Notes: generated by a model from the letters alone, not told the origin. A stretch of DNA of 64,000 nt from Parasphingopyxis sp. CP4 (GCF_013378055.1 NZ_CP051130.1:1798001-1862000), one strand, 5' to 3'. Counted from the first letter of the stretch, positions 7,841-16,651 are shown. Translations and numbers: made by a program.

Positions 7841-8531
7841 GACCGCGGACGGCCTGAAGCCGAAGCAGCGCAAGCCGCATGAGCCTGAAAGGAAATGCAT
7901 CCTTTCGGGCGAGGCGGACGCGAGCGCATCGCTGATCCGGCTGGCGCTCTCTCCTGATGGCGATATCCTGCCCGATGTCCGCGCCAAGGCGCCGGGCCGC
8001 GGCGCATGGATTTCTCCGGATCGTGAGGCGCTGACCGCTGCGCTCGCCAATGGCAAGCTCAAGGGCGCCCTCGCCCGGGCATTCAAGACCGGTGCCTTTG
8101 CGATACCTGATGATCTTGTCGGACGTATCGACGCTGCTCTGGCTCGCAATGCGCTGGACCGGCTGGGCCTTGAAGCCCGCAGCGGCTGTTTGCAGACCGG
8201 CTCGGAAAAACTGCAAAATGCAGCCCGCTCCGGCAAGGTCGAATTGCTGATGCATGCGTCCGATGCGGCCGAGGATGGACGGCGCAAGCTGGATCAGGCC
8301 TGGCGGGTCGGAATGGATGAAGAAGGCAGTGACCGGCGGGGGCTGGTTATTCCGGCTGATCGTACCATATTGGGCGAGGCGCTGGGCCGCGAAAATACTG
8401 TACATATCGCGGTTGTGGACGAACGGGCTGCAATACGTGTATCAGGCGCACTCTCGCGCTGGATGGAATTTTCTGGATCGAATGGCACGAACGGTCCCGG
8501 CGGGCGAGACTCGCTGGAACCGAACGATTAA
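7827..8531 (+). CDS. YlxR (DUF448) family protein with C-terminal L7Ae-like domain
   Basis: A 234-aa probable RNA-binding protein. The N-terminal part has the DUF448/YlxR core: RKCILSGE (~22-29), LIRLALSPDG and GRGAWISPDREAL. The second half has a ribosomal L7Ae/L30e-like pattern, RSGKVELLMHASDAAEDGRRKL. Fusion of these two parts, which are separate genes (ylxR and ylxQ) in Firmicutes, is seen in alphaproteobacteria. The start overlaps nusA by 14 bp; AGGAGG lies about 13 bp upstream. Its position between nusA and infB is conserved across bacteria. Confidence 0.85.
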   Translation: MTTNETADGLKPKQRKPHEPERKCILSGEADASASLIRLALSPDGDILPDVRAKAPGRGAWISPDREALTAALANGKLKGALARAFKTGAFAIPDDLVGRIDAALARNALDRLGLEARSGCLQTGSEKLQNAARSGKVELLMHASDAAEDGRRKLDQAWRVGMDEEGSDRRGLVIPADRTILGEALGRENTVHIAVVDERAAIRVSGALSRWMEFSGSNGTNGPGGRDSLEPND

Positions 8532-8554
8532 GAGTTGGAAGACAAAGGCTTAGA

Positions 8555-11080
8555 ATGAGCGACGATAACAAGAAGACACTTGGCACCCGGACCCTCGGCG
8601 TAAAGCGCACCGTTGAGGGCAAGGTCCAGCAGCAGTTCAGCCATGGGCGGAAGAACACCGTCGTGGTTGAACGCAAGAAACGTCGCGTGCTCACCAAGCC
8701 GGGCGAAACCCCTGCCCCTGCACCGGTTGAAGAGGCGGCAGAAGCCCCGGCGCCACCGCCGGCAGAGCCTGAAGCACCGCCGCCGCCAGCCGCCAAAAAG
8801 ACCAGCGAGGCCGACGAAACGCTGAGCCGCAAGGAAAAGCAGGAAAAACTGCTGCGCGAAGCCGAAGAAGCCCGCCTTTCCCAACTCGAAGACGCCCGCC
8901 GTCGCGAGGACGACGCCAAGAAACAGGCGACTCAGGAAGAAGCCAAACGCGCCGAAGAAAATCGCGCTGAAGAAAGCCGCAAGGCCGAGGAAGCAGCGGA
9001 AGAAGCAGCGGCTGCACCAGTTGAAGAAGAAGCCGCCGATCCTGCTGCGCCGGACGATCCCGGCGGACCGCAACTCGACCCGAACAAACCGGCACCGCGT
9101 GCCTTCACGCCGGTAGCCAAGCCGAAACGGGCCGAAAAGAAGAAAGAAGACAAGGGCAAACCGAAGCGCGGCGACAAGCGCAAGGAACGCTCCAAGCTTA
9201 CCGTCAACCGCGCTTTGCGCGATGGCGATGGCAGCCCGCGATCCCGCTCACTCGCAGCGCTCAAGCGTGCGCGTGAAAAGGACAAGGAAAAACGCGCGCA
9301 TGCCGATGACCAGCCACAGGTCAAGAAAGCACGTGATGTTACCGTGCCTGAAGCGATCACCGTGGGCGAACTCGCAAAGCGGATGGAAGAACGCGGCGCC
9401 GATCTCGTCAAATCACTGTTCAAGATGGGCATGGCCGTTACCGTCAATCAGACGATAGACCAGGACACGGCTGAGCTGCTCGTCACCGAATTTGGCCATA
9501 ATATTCAGCGTGTTTCTGAGTCCGATGTCGAACTCGGCATGGAAGGCGATGAAGATAAGCCGGAAGATCTGAAGCCGCGGCCGCCGGTCGTTACGGTTAT
9601 GGGCCATGTCGATCACGGCAAGACCAGTGTGCTTGATGCGCTGCGCGGCAGTGAAGTCGTATCGGGTGAAGCCGGTGGGATAACCCAGCATATCGGCGCC
9701 TATCAGGTCACGACCAAGGGCGGTCAGGAAGTCACCTTCCTCGATACGCCGGGCCATGCTGCCTTTACCGAAATGCGCGCCCGCGGCGCCAATGTCACGG
9801 ATATCGTAATCCTGGTGGTGGCCGCTGATGACGGCATCATGCCGCAGACGATCGAAGCGATAAATCACACCAAGGCCGCCGAAGTCCCGATGATCGTCGC
9901 GATCAACAAGATGGACGTCGAAGGCGCCAACCCACAAAAAGTGCGCGAACGTCTGCTCGAGCATGAAGTGATGGTCGAAGCGATGTCCGGCGATGTGCAG
10001 GATGTCGAGATCTCTGCGCTCAAGGGCGATGGACTGGACGATCTCACCGAGAAAATCCTGCTTCAAGCCGAACTGCTCGAGCTCAAGGCCAATCCCGATC
10101 GCCAGGCAGAAGCCACCGTTGTCGAAGCCAAGCTCGACAAGGGTCGCGGCCCGGTTGCCACCGTCCTCGTCAATCGCGGTACGCTGCGCACCGGCGATAT
10201 TTTCGTGGTCGGCGCGGAAAGCGGCAAGGTCCGCGCGATGGTCAACGACAAGGGTAAGCAGGTGAAGGAAGCCGGACCATCGGTTCCGGTCGAAGTTCTC
10301 GGCCTGTCCGGCGTCCCGCGTGCCGGCGATCCGCTGACCGTGGTGGAAGACGAAGGGCGTGCCCGCGAAGTCGCCGAATATCGGCAGGACGTCATCGATC
10401 GTGCGCGCACGACGCAAACACCGACCAGTGTCGAGAATATGTTCTCGGCAATGGGCGAGAAGCAGGCGATCGAATTCCCGCTCGTCATCAAGGGTGATGT
10501 ACAAGGTTCAGTGGAAGCAATTATCAGTTCGCTCGAGCAGATTTCGACCGAAGATATCCGGGTCCGCGTCCTGCATTCCGGCGTCGGTGGTATCACCGAA
10601 AGCGATGTGACGCTGGCCGCTGCATCCGGCGCGCCGATCATCGGTTTTAACGTCCGCGGCAATGCGAAAGCCCGCGAGATCGCCAAGCGCGATGGCGTGG
10701 AAATGCGCTACTATGATATCATCTATAATCTGCTCGACGAGATCAGAGCCGAAATGGCTGGCGAACTCGGCCCCGAGCGGATCGAAAATGTCGTGGGTCG
10801 CGCGGATATCAAAGAAGTCTTCCCGGCCGGCAAGAAAGACAAGGCCGCTGGCCTGCTGGTTACCGAAGGCTTTATCCGCAAGGGCCTCAACACGCGTCTG
10901 ATGCGCGACGATGTGATCGTCAGCGCCACGAAGATCGCCTCGCTGCGGCGTTTCAAGGATGATGTCGACGAAGTGCGTTCGGGTCTTGAGTGCGGTGTCG
11001 TGCTCGAAGAGACCAATGACGTGAAGCCTGGTGACACACTCGAAGTGTTCGAAGTCGAGGAAAAAGAACGGACATTGTAG
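8555..11080 (+). CDS. infB: Translation initiation factor IF-2
   Basis: An 841-aa GTPase that delivers fMet-tRNA to the 30S subunit. The first ~270 residues are a low-complexity, charged Ala/Glu/Lys-rich region with a basic stretch (~180-260), typical of proteobacterial IF-2. An IF2-N domain (~265-320) follows, then the G domain with G1 GHVDHGKTS (~350), G3 DTPGHAAF (~397) and G4 NKMD (~452), then domains II-IV to the end. It starts 23 bp after the YlxR-family gene. The next gene is the 32-codon small ORF. Confidence 0.97.
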   Translation: MSDDNKKTLGTRTLGVKRTVEGKVQQQFSHGRKNTVVVERKKRRVLTKPGETPAPAPVEEAAEAPAPPPAEPEAPPPPAAKKTSEADETLSRKEKQEKLLREAEEARLSQLEDARRREDDAKKQATQEEAKRAEENRAEESRKAEEAAEEAAAAPVEEEAADPAAPDDPGGPQLDPNKPAPRAFTPVAKPKRAEKKKEDKGKPKRGDKRKERSKLTVNRALRDGDGSPRSRSLAALKRAREKDKEKRAHADDQPQVKKARDVTVPEAITVGELAKRMEERGADLVKSLFKMGMAVTVNQTIDQDTAELLVTEFGHNIQRVSESDVELGMEGDEDKPEDLKPRPPVVTVMGHVDHGKTSVLDALRGSEVVSGEAGGITQHIGAYQVTTKGGQEVTFLDTPGHAAFTEMRARGANVTDIVILVVAADDGIMPQTIEAINHTKAAEVPMIVAINKMDVEGANPQKVRERLLEHEVMVEAMSGDVQDVEISALKGDGLDDLTEKILLQAELLELKANPDRQAEATVVEAKLDKGRGPVATVLVNRGTLRTGDIFVVGAESGKVRAMVNDKGKQVKEAGPSVPVEVLGLSGVPRAGDPLTVVEDEGRAREVAEYRQDVIDRARTTQTPTSVENMFSAMGEKQAIEFPLVIKGDVQGSVEAIISSLEQISTEDIRVRVLHSGVGGITESDVTLAAASGAPIIGFNVRGNAKAREIAKRDGVEMRYYDIIYNLLDEIRAEMAGELGPERIENVVGRADIKEVFPAGKKDKAAGLLVTEGFIRKGLNTRLMRDDVIVSATKIASLRRFKDDVDEVRSGLECGVVLEETNDVKPGDTLEVFEVEEKERTL

Positions 11081-11131
11081 TGACTTGGGAAACCGCCTAA
11101 GCTCATCGCTCCATTCTTGGGGAGAGATTCG

Positions 11132-11230
11132 ATGGGCGACAAAAAAGGCGGCGACAAAGGCAAGCCAGGCAATAAAGGTGGTGACAAAGGCGGCGACAAG
11201 AAGCCGTCTGACAACTCCAAAAAGAAATAG
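11132..11230 (+). CDS. Very small Lys/Gly/Asp-rich protein (32 aa) between infB and rbfA
   Basis: A 32-codon reading frame with GGGGAGA ending 6 bp before its ATG. It encodes an almost entirely repetitive hydrophilic peptide made of GDK-GG units: 11 Lys, 9 Gly and 5 Asp of 32 residues. There is no hydrophobic segment or signal. It lies in the 208-bp gap between infB and rbfA on the same strand. The good ribosome site and repeat structure argue for translation; function is unknown. It could bind RNA or acidic surfaces, but this is only inferred from composition. Confidence 0.5.
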   Translation: MGDKKGGDKGKPGNKGGDKGGDKKPSDNSKKK

Positions 11231-11288
11231 GCTGCGCCTGACGCCATGAACGGTGGTTCCGGCGCAAGGCGGAACGGCGAAACGAGAC

Positions 11289-11681
11289 GTGGCTAATAAT
11301 TCTGACGATACCCAATCCGTGCGCTTGCTGCGCGTCGGCGAACGCGTGCGTCATGTGCTGTCCGAGGTATTGAGCCGCGGCGATGTGCATGACGACGTGC
11401 TGGCAACGCATATGGTCAGCATCACCGAAGTCCGCATGTCACCGGACCTCAAACATGCCACGGTTTTCGTGAAGCCATTGCTCGGTGGCGACGAAGAAGA
11501 AGTGCTCGCCGCGCTCAAGCGCAATGTCCGCTATCTGCGCGGCGAAGTATCCCGCCGGGTGAACACAAAATATGCCGCAGCACTGAAATTCATTCTCGAC
11601 GAAAGCTTCGACGAGGGCGGCAAGATCGATACGCTACTGCGCGACCCCAAAATCGCACGGGACCTGTCCGAAGAGGAATAG
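11289..11681 (+). CDS. rbfA: 30S ribosome-binding factor RbfA
   Basis: A 130-aa cold-shock-associated assembly factor that binds 16S rRNA helix 1 regions. Family features are [18 protein letters not shown] near the N terminus, [19 protein letters not shown] in the middle and [24 protein letters not shown] at the end. I prefer the GTG at 11289; an upstream in-frame GTG at 11253 would add 12 residues outside the family alignment. It completes the left half of the super-operon, which is then interrupted until truB. Confidence 0.92.
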   Translation: MANNSDDTQSVRLLRVGERVRHVLSEVLSRGDVHDDVLATHMVSITEVRMSPDLKHATVFVKPLLGGDEEEVLAALKRNVRYLRGEVSRRVNTKYAAALKFILDESFDEGGKIDTLLRDPKIARDLSEEE

Positions 11682-11742
11682 GTGCCCCCTTCCCAATCTG
11701 CTATCCGAATCGCTGCGCATAGGCGCGCACAGGGAGAGTGGG

Positions 11743-12588
11743 ATGGAATTCGAGCGGATACGCTATGATCAACCGGCCGAGCATATCGCCCGGATCACGC
11801 TAAATCGTGCGGACAAGGCGAATGCCCAGGACGCGAAGATGCTCTACGAAATCGATCGCGCGCTCACCCAGGCTGCGCAGGATGATGCGATCCGCTGCAT
11901 CATGATCGCCGCCGAGGGCAAGAATTTCTCCGCTGGCCATGACCTGAAAGACAGGGAAACACCCGCCGATCATGATCCGGTGACGCTTTGGGCCGGGTTC
12001 GATGAGCCGGGCCAGGCCGGCCAGATGAGCACCGAGCATGAAATGTATCTTGGCCTGTGCTGGCGCTGGCGAAACCTTCCCAAGCCGACCATCGTCCAGG
12101 TACAGGGCCAGTGTATCGCCGGCGGGCTGATGCTGGTCTGGCCATTCGACATTGTGATCGCGAGCGAGGATGCGCAATTCTCCGATCCGGTCGTCGCCTT
12201 TGGCGTGAACGGCCATGAATATTTCACCCATGTCTGGGAAGTCGGCCATCGCAAGGCCAAGGAGATGCTGTTCACCGGCGCCAGTTTCACCGCCGAAGAG
12301 TGCCGCGAGCTCGGTATGGTCAATCATGTCGTGGCGCGCGACGAACTCGATGATTTCACTCTCACCATGGCCAAGCGCATTGCAAAACGGCCGATGATCG
12401 GACTGCGGCTTGCCAAGCTGGCCTGCAACCAGAGCCTCGATGCGCAGGGCCAATGGACGGCGATCCAGGCAGCAATGGGCTGGCAACAGGTCGGCCATGC
12501 CAATGCGCGGATCAATTTCGGTCGGCCGATTGACCCGGCCGGTGTCGAGGCGATCCGCTCCGACATGCAGGAATCCAAGGGAAAATAG
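11743..12588 (+). CDS. Enoyl-CoA hydratase/isomerase (crotonase) superfamily protein
   Basis: A 281-aa crotonase-fold protein. The oxyanion-hole elements are present: GKNFSAGHDLKD (~67-78) and VQGQCIAGGLMLVWPFDI (~122-139). The two glutamates that act as catalytic acid/base in classical hydratases are not at their usual places. The residue after AGGL is Met where crotonase has Glu, and FSDPVV replaces FGQPE. So it has a CoA-thioester-binding fold, but true hydratase activity is doubtful. It could be an isomerase, hydrolase or other family member. It begins 61 bp after rbfA and is not part of the conserved super-operon. Confidence 0.8.
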   Translation: MEFERIRYDQPAEHIARITLNRADKANAQDAKMLYEIDRALTQAAQDDAIRCIMIAAEGKNFSAGHDLKDRETPADHDPVTLWAGFDEPGQAGQMSTEHEMYLGLCWRWRNLPKPTIVQVQGQCIAGGLMLVWPFDIVIASEDAQFSDPVVAFGVNGHEYFTHVWEVGHRKAKEMLFTGASFTAEECRELGMVNHVVARDELDDFTLTMAKRIAKRPMIGLRLAKLACNQSLDAQGQWTAIQAAMGWQQVGHANARINFGRPIDPAGVEAIRSDMQESKGK

Positions 12589-12597
12589 CCGCTTGAG

Positions 12598-12644
12598 TAT
12601 TTTTACCCGGGTATATTGACTCTATTTTTACCCCGGCATAAATA
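12598..12644 (+). promoter_or_regulatory. Promoter with duplicated TATTTTTACCC operator-like repeats
   Basis: TATTTTTACCCGGGTA at 12598-12613 contains the palindrome TACCCGGGTA. TATTTTTACCCCGG recurs exactly 25 bp later at 12623. Between and overlapping them are TTGACT (12616-12621) and ATAAAT (12638-12643), a plausible 16-bp-spaced promoter for the DUF2239 gene. The arrangement suggests a repressor site overlapping the promoter. Confidence 0.5.
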
Positions 12645-12666
12645 GCCCATCCCTTTGGAGGCTATG

Positions 12667-13170
12667 ATGACAAGCTATACTGCATTTGTGACCGAGAACT
12701 GGCTCGCCACGGGTTCGCGCAACCATATCGTTGAAACCCTGCGGGACCTGCCGGATGTCGCGCGATCATCCGACATTTTGGTGTTCGACGATGAAACCGG
12801 TCAGCAAATCGATTTCGATCTGCGAGCGCTGGAGGTTGAGCCACCGAAACGCGGGCGTCCGAAACTTGGTGTCACCTCGAAAGAAGTGACTTTGCTGCCG
12901 CGCCATTGGGAATGGCTGGCCCGGCAACCCGGCGGCGCATCGGCAACCTTGCGCAAATTGGTCGACACGGCCCGCAAAGCGGGATCCTCCGATCGGGAAA
13001 AACGCGACGCGGCCTATCATTTCCTCAGCGCTATGGCCGGTGACTATCCGCATTTCGAAGATGCGATCCGGGCGCTCTATGCCAATGATCAATCGCGGTT
13101 CGAAACGCTAACGGCTGACTGGCCGGTTGCGGTGCGCGAGCACGGATTGAATCTCGCCTGGGGGGAATAG
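12667..13170 (+). CDS. DUF2239 family protein
   Basis: A 167-aa cytoplasmic protein resembling the uncharacterised DUF2239 family. Features are an N-terminal VFDDETGQQIDFDL segment, a linker PPKRGRPKLGVTSKEVTLLPRHWEWL, and helices with KLVDTARKAG and AMAGDYPHFEDAIRALYA. The GRPKLGVTSKEVTLLPRHWEWL stretch looks like a DNA-binding or protein-interaction helix seen across this family. I chose the ATG at 12667 because GGAG at 12657-12660 is 6 bp upstream; ATG 12664 would leave only 3 bp. It is preceded by a promoter with duplicated operator-like sequences. Function is unknown. Confidence 0.75.
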   Translation: MTSYTAFVTENWLATGSRNHIVETLRDLPDVARSSDILVFDDETGQQIDFDLRALEVEPPKRGRPKLGVTSKEVTLLPRHWEWLARQPGGASATLRKLVDTARKAGSSDREKRDAAYHFLSAMAGDYPHFEDAIRALYANDQSRFETLTADWPVAVREHGLNLAWGE

Positions 13171-13208
13171 ACTTGGCGGCTGCGACCATCCGGCGCTAGG
13201 CTGGGGCA

Positions 13209-13787
13209 ATGGCCAAGCTCTATTTCTACTATGCATCGATGAACGCGGGAAAATCGTCCACCCTGCTCCAGGCTGCGTTCAACTATGGCGAGCGCGGCAT
13301 GAAGGTGATGCTATGGACGGCGGCGCTCGATAACCGGCCAGGCTTTGGCGCGATCAGCTCGCGCATCGGCCTGCACAGCGATGCGCATCGCTATGACGGA
13401 TCGAGCAAGATCGAAGAGGCAGTGCTGGCCGAGCATCGCGAAAACCCTCTCGCCTGTGTGTTGATCGACGAGGCGCAGTTCCTGACCAAGGACCAGGTCT
13501 GGCAATGTGCGCGGCTCGCCGACCGATGGAACATCCCGGTGCTGGCCTATGGCTTGCGAACCGATTTCCAGGGCGAATTGTTCGAAGGCTCGGCGACATT
13601 GCTCGCGCTGGCGGACTCGCTGGTCGAGCTGAAAGCGGTCTGCGATTGCGGGAGGAAAGCGACGATGAACCTGCGGATCGACGAACAAGGCCGGGCGGTC
13701 AAAGCCGGCGAGCAGACCGAAATTGGCGGCAATGACCGCTATATCGCACTGTGCCGTAGACACTTTATGGAACGGCTGGACGTTTAG
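13209..13787 (+). CDS. tdk: Thymidine kinase (type II)
   Basis: A 192-aa salvage enzyme phosphorylating thymidine to dTMP. It has the P-loop ASMNAGKSS (residues 9-17), the Walker B-like LIDEAQFL (~88-95), and YGLRTDFQGELFEGS for nucleoside binding. A zinc-binding region is partly visible: CDCGRK (~144) and CRRHF (~183). Length is standard for bacterial Tdk. It stands alone on the plus strand after the DUF2239 gene and converges on a GNAT gene. Confidence 0.95.
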   Translation: MAKLYFYYASMNAGKSSTLLQAAFNYGERGMKVMLWTAALDNRPGFGAISSRIGLHSDAHRYDGSSKIEEAVLAEHRENPLACVLIDEAQFLTKDQVWQCARLADRWNIPVLAYGLRTDFQGELFEGSATLLALADSLVELKAVCDCGRKATMNLRIDEQGRAVKAGEQTEIGGNDRYIALCRRHFMERLDV

Positions 13788-13842
13788 AGGGTCTGTTTGT
13801 CAGAACATTGCTCTCACAATGTCGCGGTGCCGGCCCGCTCCC

Positions 13843-14265
13843 TCAACAATAAAATTCGTACCAGACGCTTTTCTGGCGGTTATGGGCGGTGCGTTCGTAG
13901 AGCGCCCGCGCGCCCTTATTGTCTTTCTCGGTGATCAGCCAATATTCAGCGATCCCGCGGCGCTTTCCCTCCGCACCAACCGACTGCATCAGCGCGCTGG
14001 CAACCCCTTTGCGGCGCCAGTCCTTTGCGACGTCGATCTCTTCGATATAGATCTCGCTCGGCTTTTCCGGGAAATGGAAGACATAGGAAATCGCCTTGCC
14101 GACCACCTGGCCTCCTCCCACCGCAACGATCAGAAATTGCTGGGAATTTTCAAGGCATGTGACGAGGAAATCTTCGCGCACCGGCGCCTCGAAGACCCCC
14201 GGCGCGATATCGTTCAGCAAGCTGGCATTATCCGCGCCAATCACATGACATTCAAAATCGGCCAT
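13843..14265 (-). CDS. GNAT acetyltransferase of AAC(3)-I-like type
   Basis: A 140-aa acetyl-CoA-dependent N-acetyltransferase. The acetyl-CoA pyrophosphate loop is WRRKGVASALM (~84-94), preceded by the beta strand EIYIEEIDVAKD. The layout, with ADNASLLNDIAPGVFEAPV at the start, resembles the AAC(3)-I aminoglycoside acetyltransferase group and its many uncharacterised relatives. Resistance activity cannot be inferred from this. The ATG at 14265 follows AAGGAG. It is divergent from the downstream secreted protein gene. Confidence 0.8.
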   Translation of the reverse strand: MADFECHVIGADNASLLNDIAPGVFEAPVREDFLVTCLENSQQFLIVAVGGGQVVGKAISYVFHFPEKPSEIYIEEIDVAKDWRRKGVASALMQSVGAEGKRRGIAEYWLITEKDNKGARALYERTAHNRQKSVWYEFYC

Positions 14266-14348
14266 GACACGCTCCTTCTTTGGAAATCAGTCTATCACGG
14301 CTGGGCAAAAATTCTCAGCTTTTGTTCAGGCTTGTCGGATTAGGAATC

Positions 14349-14753
14349 ATGCGCATGAAACAGATAGTCACCCTCGCGCTTCTCACCGGCCTTGCCGCGC
14401 CCGCCCTCGCCTTCGATCATCACGAAGCCGCTGAGGGTAGTGAAGCGGCCGAGCCCGAACAGACCCATATCCCCTTTGCCAATCGATCGATCCGCAACTG
14501 GCGCGTGCCGGAACGCGATGTGTTGCTGATCGAAGCCAATCATGGACGCTGGTACCGCGCCGAGTTCACCAATCGCTGCCCAGGCCTGCGCTTTACCGAG
14601 ACGCTGGGCTTCGACACCGGCGGGACGTCGCGTTTCGATCGGTTCAGCCGCGTGATCACCCGCGACGGACCCTGCTTTGTGAGCAGCCTGGTTGCGATCC
14701 CCGATCCGGACGAAGAAGAGGAAGCAGCCGAGGCGGACGCCGCCGCCGAATAA
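14349..14753 (+). CDS. Small secreted protein resembling the DUF6491 family
   Basis: A 134-aa protein with an N-terminal signal peptide (MRMKQIVTLALLTGLAAPALAF). The core contains IRNWRVPERDVLLIEANHGRW, two cysteines (NRCPG and GPCFV) probably forming a disulfide, and GFDTGG. A very acidic tail (DPDEEEEAAEADAAAE) follows. The pattern resembles the uncharacterised DUF6491 proteins of sphingomonads; I am moderately sure. The start may instead be the ATG six bases later at 14355, which has better spacing from AGGA. Function is unknown. Confidence 0.6.
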   Translation: MRMKQIVTLALLTGLAAPALAFDHHEAAEGSEAAEPEQTHIPFANRSIRNWRVPERDVLLIEANHGRWYRAEFTNRCPGLRFTETLGFDTGGTSRFDRFSRVITRDGPCFVSSLVAIPDPDEEEEAAEADAAAE

Positions 14754-14812
14754 TCCCTTCGGTGCCGTAACGTCGCCGCGAGCCGGCCATATTCCGCTGC
14801 CATCCGGCACGC

Positions 14813-15373
14813 ATGACAGATCCTGCCCAACCGCTCGCTCAGCCCCTGGCCGATGGCGATGTCCGCCTTGAACTGCGCAGCGAATCGCATCGTGAAGGGT
14901 TGCGCGCGGCGTGCGCCAAGGATCCGGACATCTGGACCATCTATCCCTTTTCGATGCTGGACGAGCATTTCGATCGCGGCTTTGACATGATCGGCGCGCT
15001 GGCGACCGCGAAAAACTGGACCAACTATGCGATCCTCAACGGCGATACCGTGGTTGGCATGACGAACTATATAAACGCCGACCCGATGAACCATGTCGTC
15101 GAAATTGGCGGGACCTATATCGCGCCGGAGGTCCGCGGCGGGCCGTTCAACCGGGCAATGAAGGTCCTGCTGATCGATCACGCGATCGCCTGTGGCTATA
15201 CCCGCATCGAGTTTCGCGTCGACACCCGCAATGCGCGCTCCATGGCCGCTGTCCTGAAGCTGGGCGCGACCCATGAAGGCACGCTCCGCAAAAACCGCAT
15301 CACCTGGACAGGCCATGTTCGCGATACGGCGGTTTTCGGGCTATTGGCAGACGAATGGCAGAGCCAGACCTAA
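14813..15373 (+). CDS. GNAT acetyltransferase, RimJ/RimL-like
   Basis: A 186-aa acetyltransferase of the family that modifies protein N termini or small molecules. It has the opening DVRLELRSESHREGLRAA, the strand HVVEIGGTYIAPEVRGGPFNRAMKVLL carrying the CoA-binding loop, and the C-terminal pattern RIEFRVDTRNARSMAAVLKLGATHEG, characteristic of RimL-type GNATs. Its 3' end overlaps the truB start by 19 bp, so it is probably transcribed into the right half of the super-operon. Confidence 0.85.
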   Translation: MTDPAQPLAQPLADGDVRLELRSESHREGLRAACAKDPDIWTIYPFSMLDEHFDRGFDMIGALATAKNWTNYAILNGDTVVGMTNYINADPMNHVVEIGGTYIAPEVRGGPFNRAMKVLLIDHAIACGYTRIEFRVDTRNARSMAAVLKLGATHEGTLRKNRITWTGHVRDTAVFGLLADEWQSQT

Positions 15374-16329
15374 CCCCCAAACTCCACGGCTGGATCATTC
15401 TCGATAAGCCGCTCGGTATCGGTTCGACGCCCTGTGTGTCGGCGGTGAAGCGGGCGTTGCGCGAGGGCGGCTATGCCAAGGTGAAGGTCGGCCATGGCGG
15501 GACGCTGGATCCGCTCGCCACCGGCGTGCTGCCGATCGCGCTTGGCGAAGCGACCAAGCTGGCCGGGCGAATGCTCGATAGCAACAAGAATTACGACTTC
15601 ACGATCCAGTTCGGCGCGGAGACGGATACGCTGGACGCGGAGGGCGCGGTCACTGAACAGTCAGACCATCGCCCATCCCTCGCAGAGCTCAAGGCCATCC
15701 TTCCGCAATTCACCGGTCCAATCGAGCAGATCCCGCCCAAATATTCCGCGCTCAAGATTGACGGCAAACCCGCTTATGCCCGCGCCCGCGCCGGCGAAGA
15801 TGTGGAAATGAAGATGCGGGCCGTAACGATCCATGCGCTTTGCCATTCCCGCGCAGGCGGGAATCCAGAGCTGCAGGACACATCGTCAGCGGACCCAGAT
15901 CCCCGCCTGCCCGGGGATGACCTGATGCAGCAGGTCACCCTCACCGCCCATGTTTCGAAGGGCACCTATATCCGCTCGCTTGCCCGCGATATTGCGCGCG
16001 CCTTGAACACGGTTGGACATGTCACTATGTTGCACCGCAGCAAGGCTGGGCCCTTTTCGCTGAAAAGCGCGATTTCGCTGGACAAACTGGACGAACTCGC
16101 TAAGACGCGCTCCCTTGAACAGGCACTCTTGCCATTGGCGGCAGGGCTGGACGACATCCCGGCTCTTTCCGTCACTCCCGATCAGGCAAGGCAGCTCCGC
16201 AAGGGGCAGCGAACGACCGGGAATTCCGCCACTGCCGGGCTTTATCTTGCAACCGACCAGTCTGTTCCGGTTGCCCTCGTCGAATGTGACGGGATCGAGC
16301 TGAAGGTCGTGCGGGGATTTAACTTATGA
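15355..16329 (+). CDS. truB: tRNA pseudouridine-55 synthase TruB with in-frame palindromic insert
   Basis: It makes pseudouridine 55 in the T-loop of tRNAs. The catalytic Asp sits in GHGGTLDPLATGVLPIALGEATK (~47-69). Other motifs are KNYDFTIQFG, IPPKYSALKIDGKPAY and SKGTYIRSLARDIA. Between the strands VTIHAL and VTLTAHVSKGT, residues ~163-189 read CHSRAGGNPE...PRLPGDD. This is the translation of a GC-rich palindromic repeat (15843-15921) and replaces the short loop found in other TruB proteins. The frame stays open, so the enzyme is probably functional. 324 aa, slightly long for the family. Confidence 0.93.
   Translation: MAEPDLTPKLHGWIILDKPLGIGSTPCVSAVKRALREGGYAKVKVGHGGTLDPLATGVLPIALGEATKLAGRMLDSNKNYDFTIQFGAETDTLDAEGAVTEQSDHRPSLAELKAILPQFTGPIEQIPPKYSALKIDGKPAYARARAGEDVEMKMRAVTIHALCHSRAGGNPELQDTSSADPDPRLPGDDLMQQVTLTAHVSKGTYIRSLARDIARALNTVGHVTMLHRSKAGPFSLKSAISLDKLDELAKTRSLEQALLPLAAGLDDIPALSVTPDQARQLRKGQRTTGNSATAGLYLATDQSVPVALVECDGIELKVVRGFNL
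15843..15921. repeat. Palindromic element inserted in-frame inside truB
   Basis: The left arm CCATTCCCGCGCAGGCGGGA and the right arm around ATCCCCGCCTGCCCGGGGAT form two hairpins separated by ~30 bp, the usual shape of dispersed intergenic palindromes in sphingomonads. Here it lies within a coding region and is read as CHSRAGGNPE..., analogous to Rickettsia palindromic elements. Confidence 0.8.
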
Positions 16330-16350
16330 TGTTTTGAAAGGAATGATGCG

Positions 16351-16620
16351 ATGTCGATTACTGCCGAACGCAAGGCTGAAGTGATCAAAGAAAATGCACG
16401 GGAAGACGGCGATACCGGTTCCCCAGAAGTCCAGGTCGCGATCCTCACCGAACGGATCACCAACCTGACCGACCATTTTAAAGGCCACCATAAAGACCAT
16501 CACTCGCGCCGCGGGCTGCTGATGCTGGTCAACAAGCGCCGCAACTTGCTCAGTTATCTGCGCAACAAGGATGAAGGTCGCTATCAAGACCTCATCAAGA
16601 AGCTCGGCCTTCGTAAATAA
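16351..16620 (+). CDS. rpsO: 30S ribosomal protein S15
   Basis: An 89-aa primary 16S rRNA-binding protein of the small subunit. The sequence is canonical: [17 protein letters not shown], then [37 protein letters not shown] and the end [12 protein letters not shown]. It lies between truB and pnp as in most proteobacteria. A terminator follows after 7 bp, so pnp may have its own promoter or be fed by read-through. Confidence 0.98.
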   Translation: MSITAERKAEVIKENAREDGDTGSPEVQVAILTERITNLTDHFKGHHKDHHSRRGLLMLVNKRRNLLSYLRNKDEGRYQDLIKKLGLRK

Positions 16621-16627
16621 TTTGGGG

Positions 16628-16651
16628 AACGGCTCCGTTTGCGGGGCCGTT
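16628..16651 (+). terminator. Rho-independent terminator after rpsO
   Basis: AACGGCTCC, loop GTTTGC, then GGGGCCGTT followed by TTTC. It lies 7 bp after the rpsO stop codon. The T tract is short. Confidence 0.75.

Noticed and set aside
9413-10504. 363-codon minus-strand frame opposite infB
   Set aside because: Antisense shadow of the IF-2 G domain; no start signal and no family features.
13843-14265. Aminoglycoside resistance gene
   Set aside because: The GNAT resembles the AAC(3)-I fold, but many relatives do not act on aminoglycosides; the sequence gives no specific evidence.
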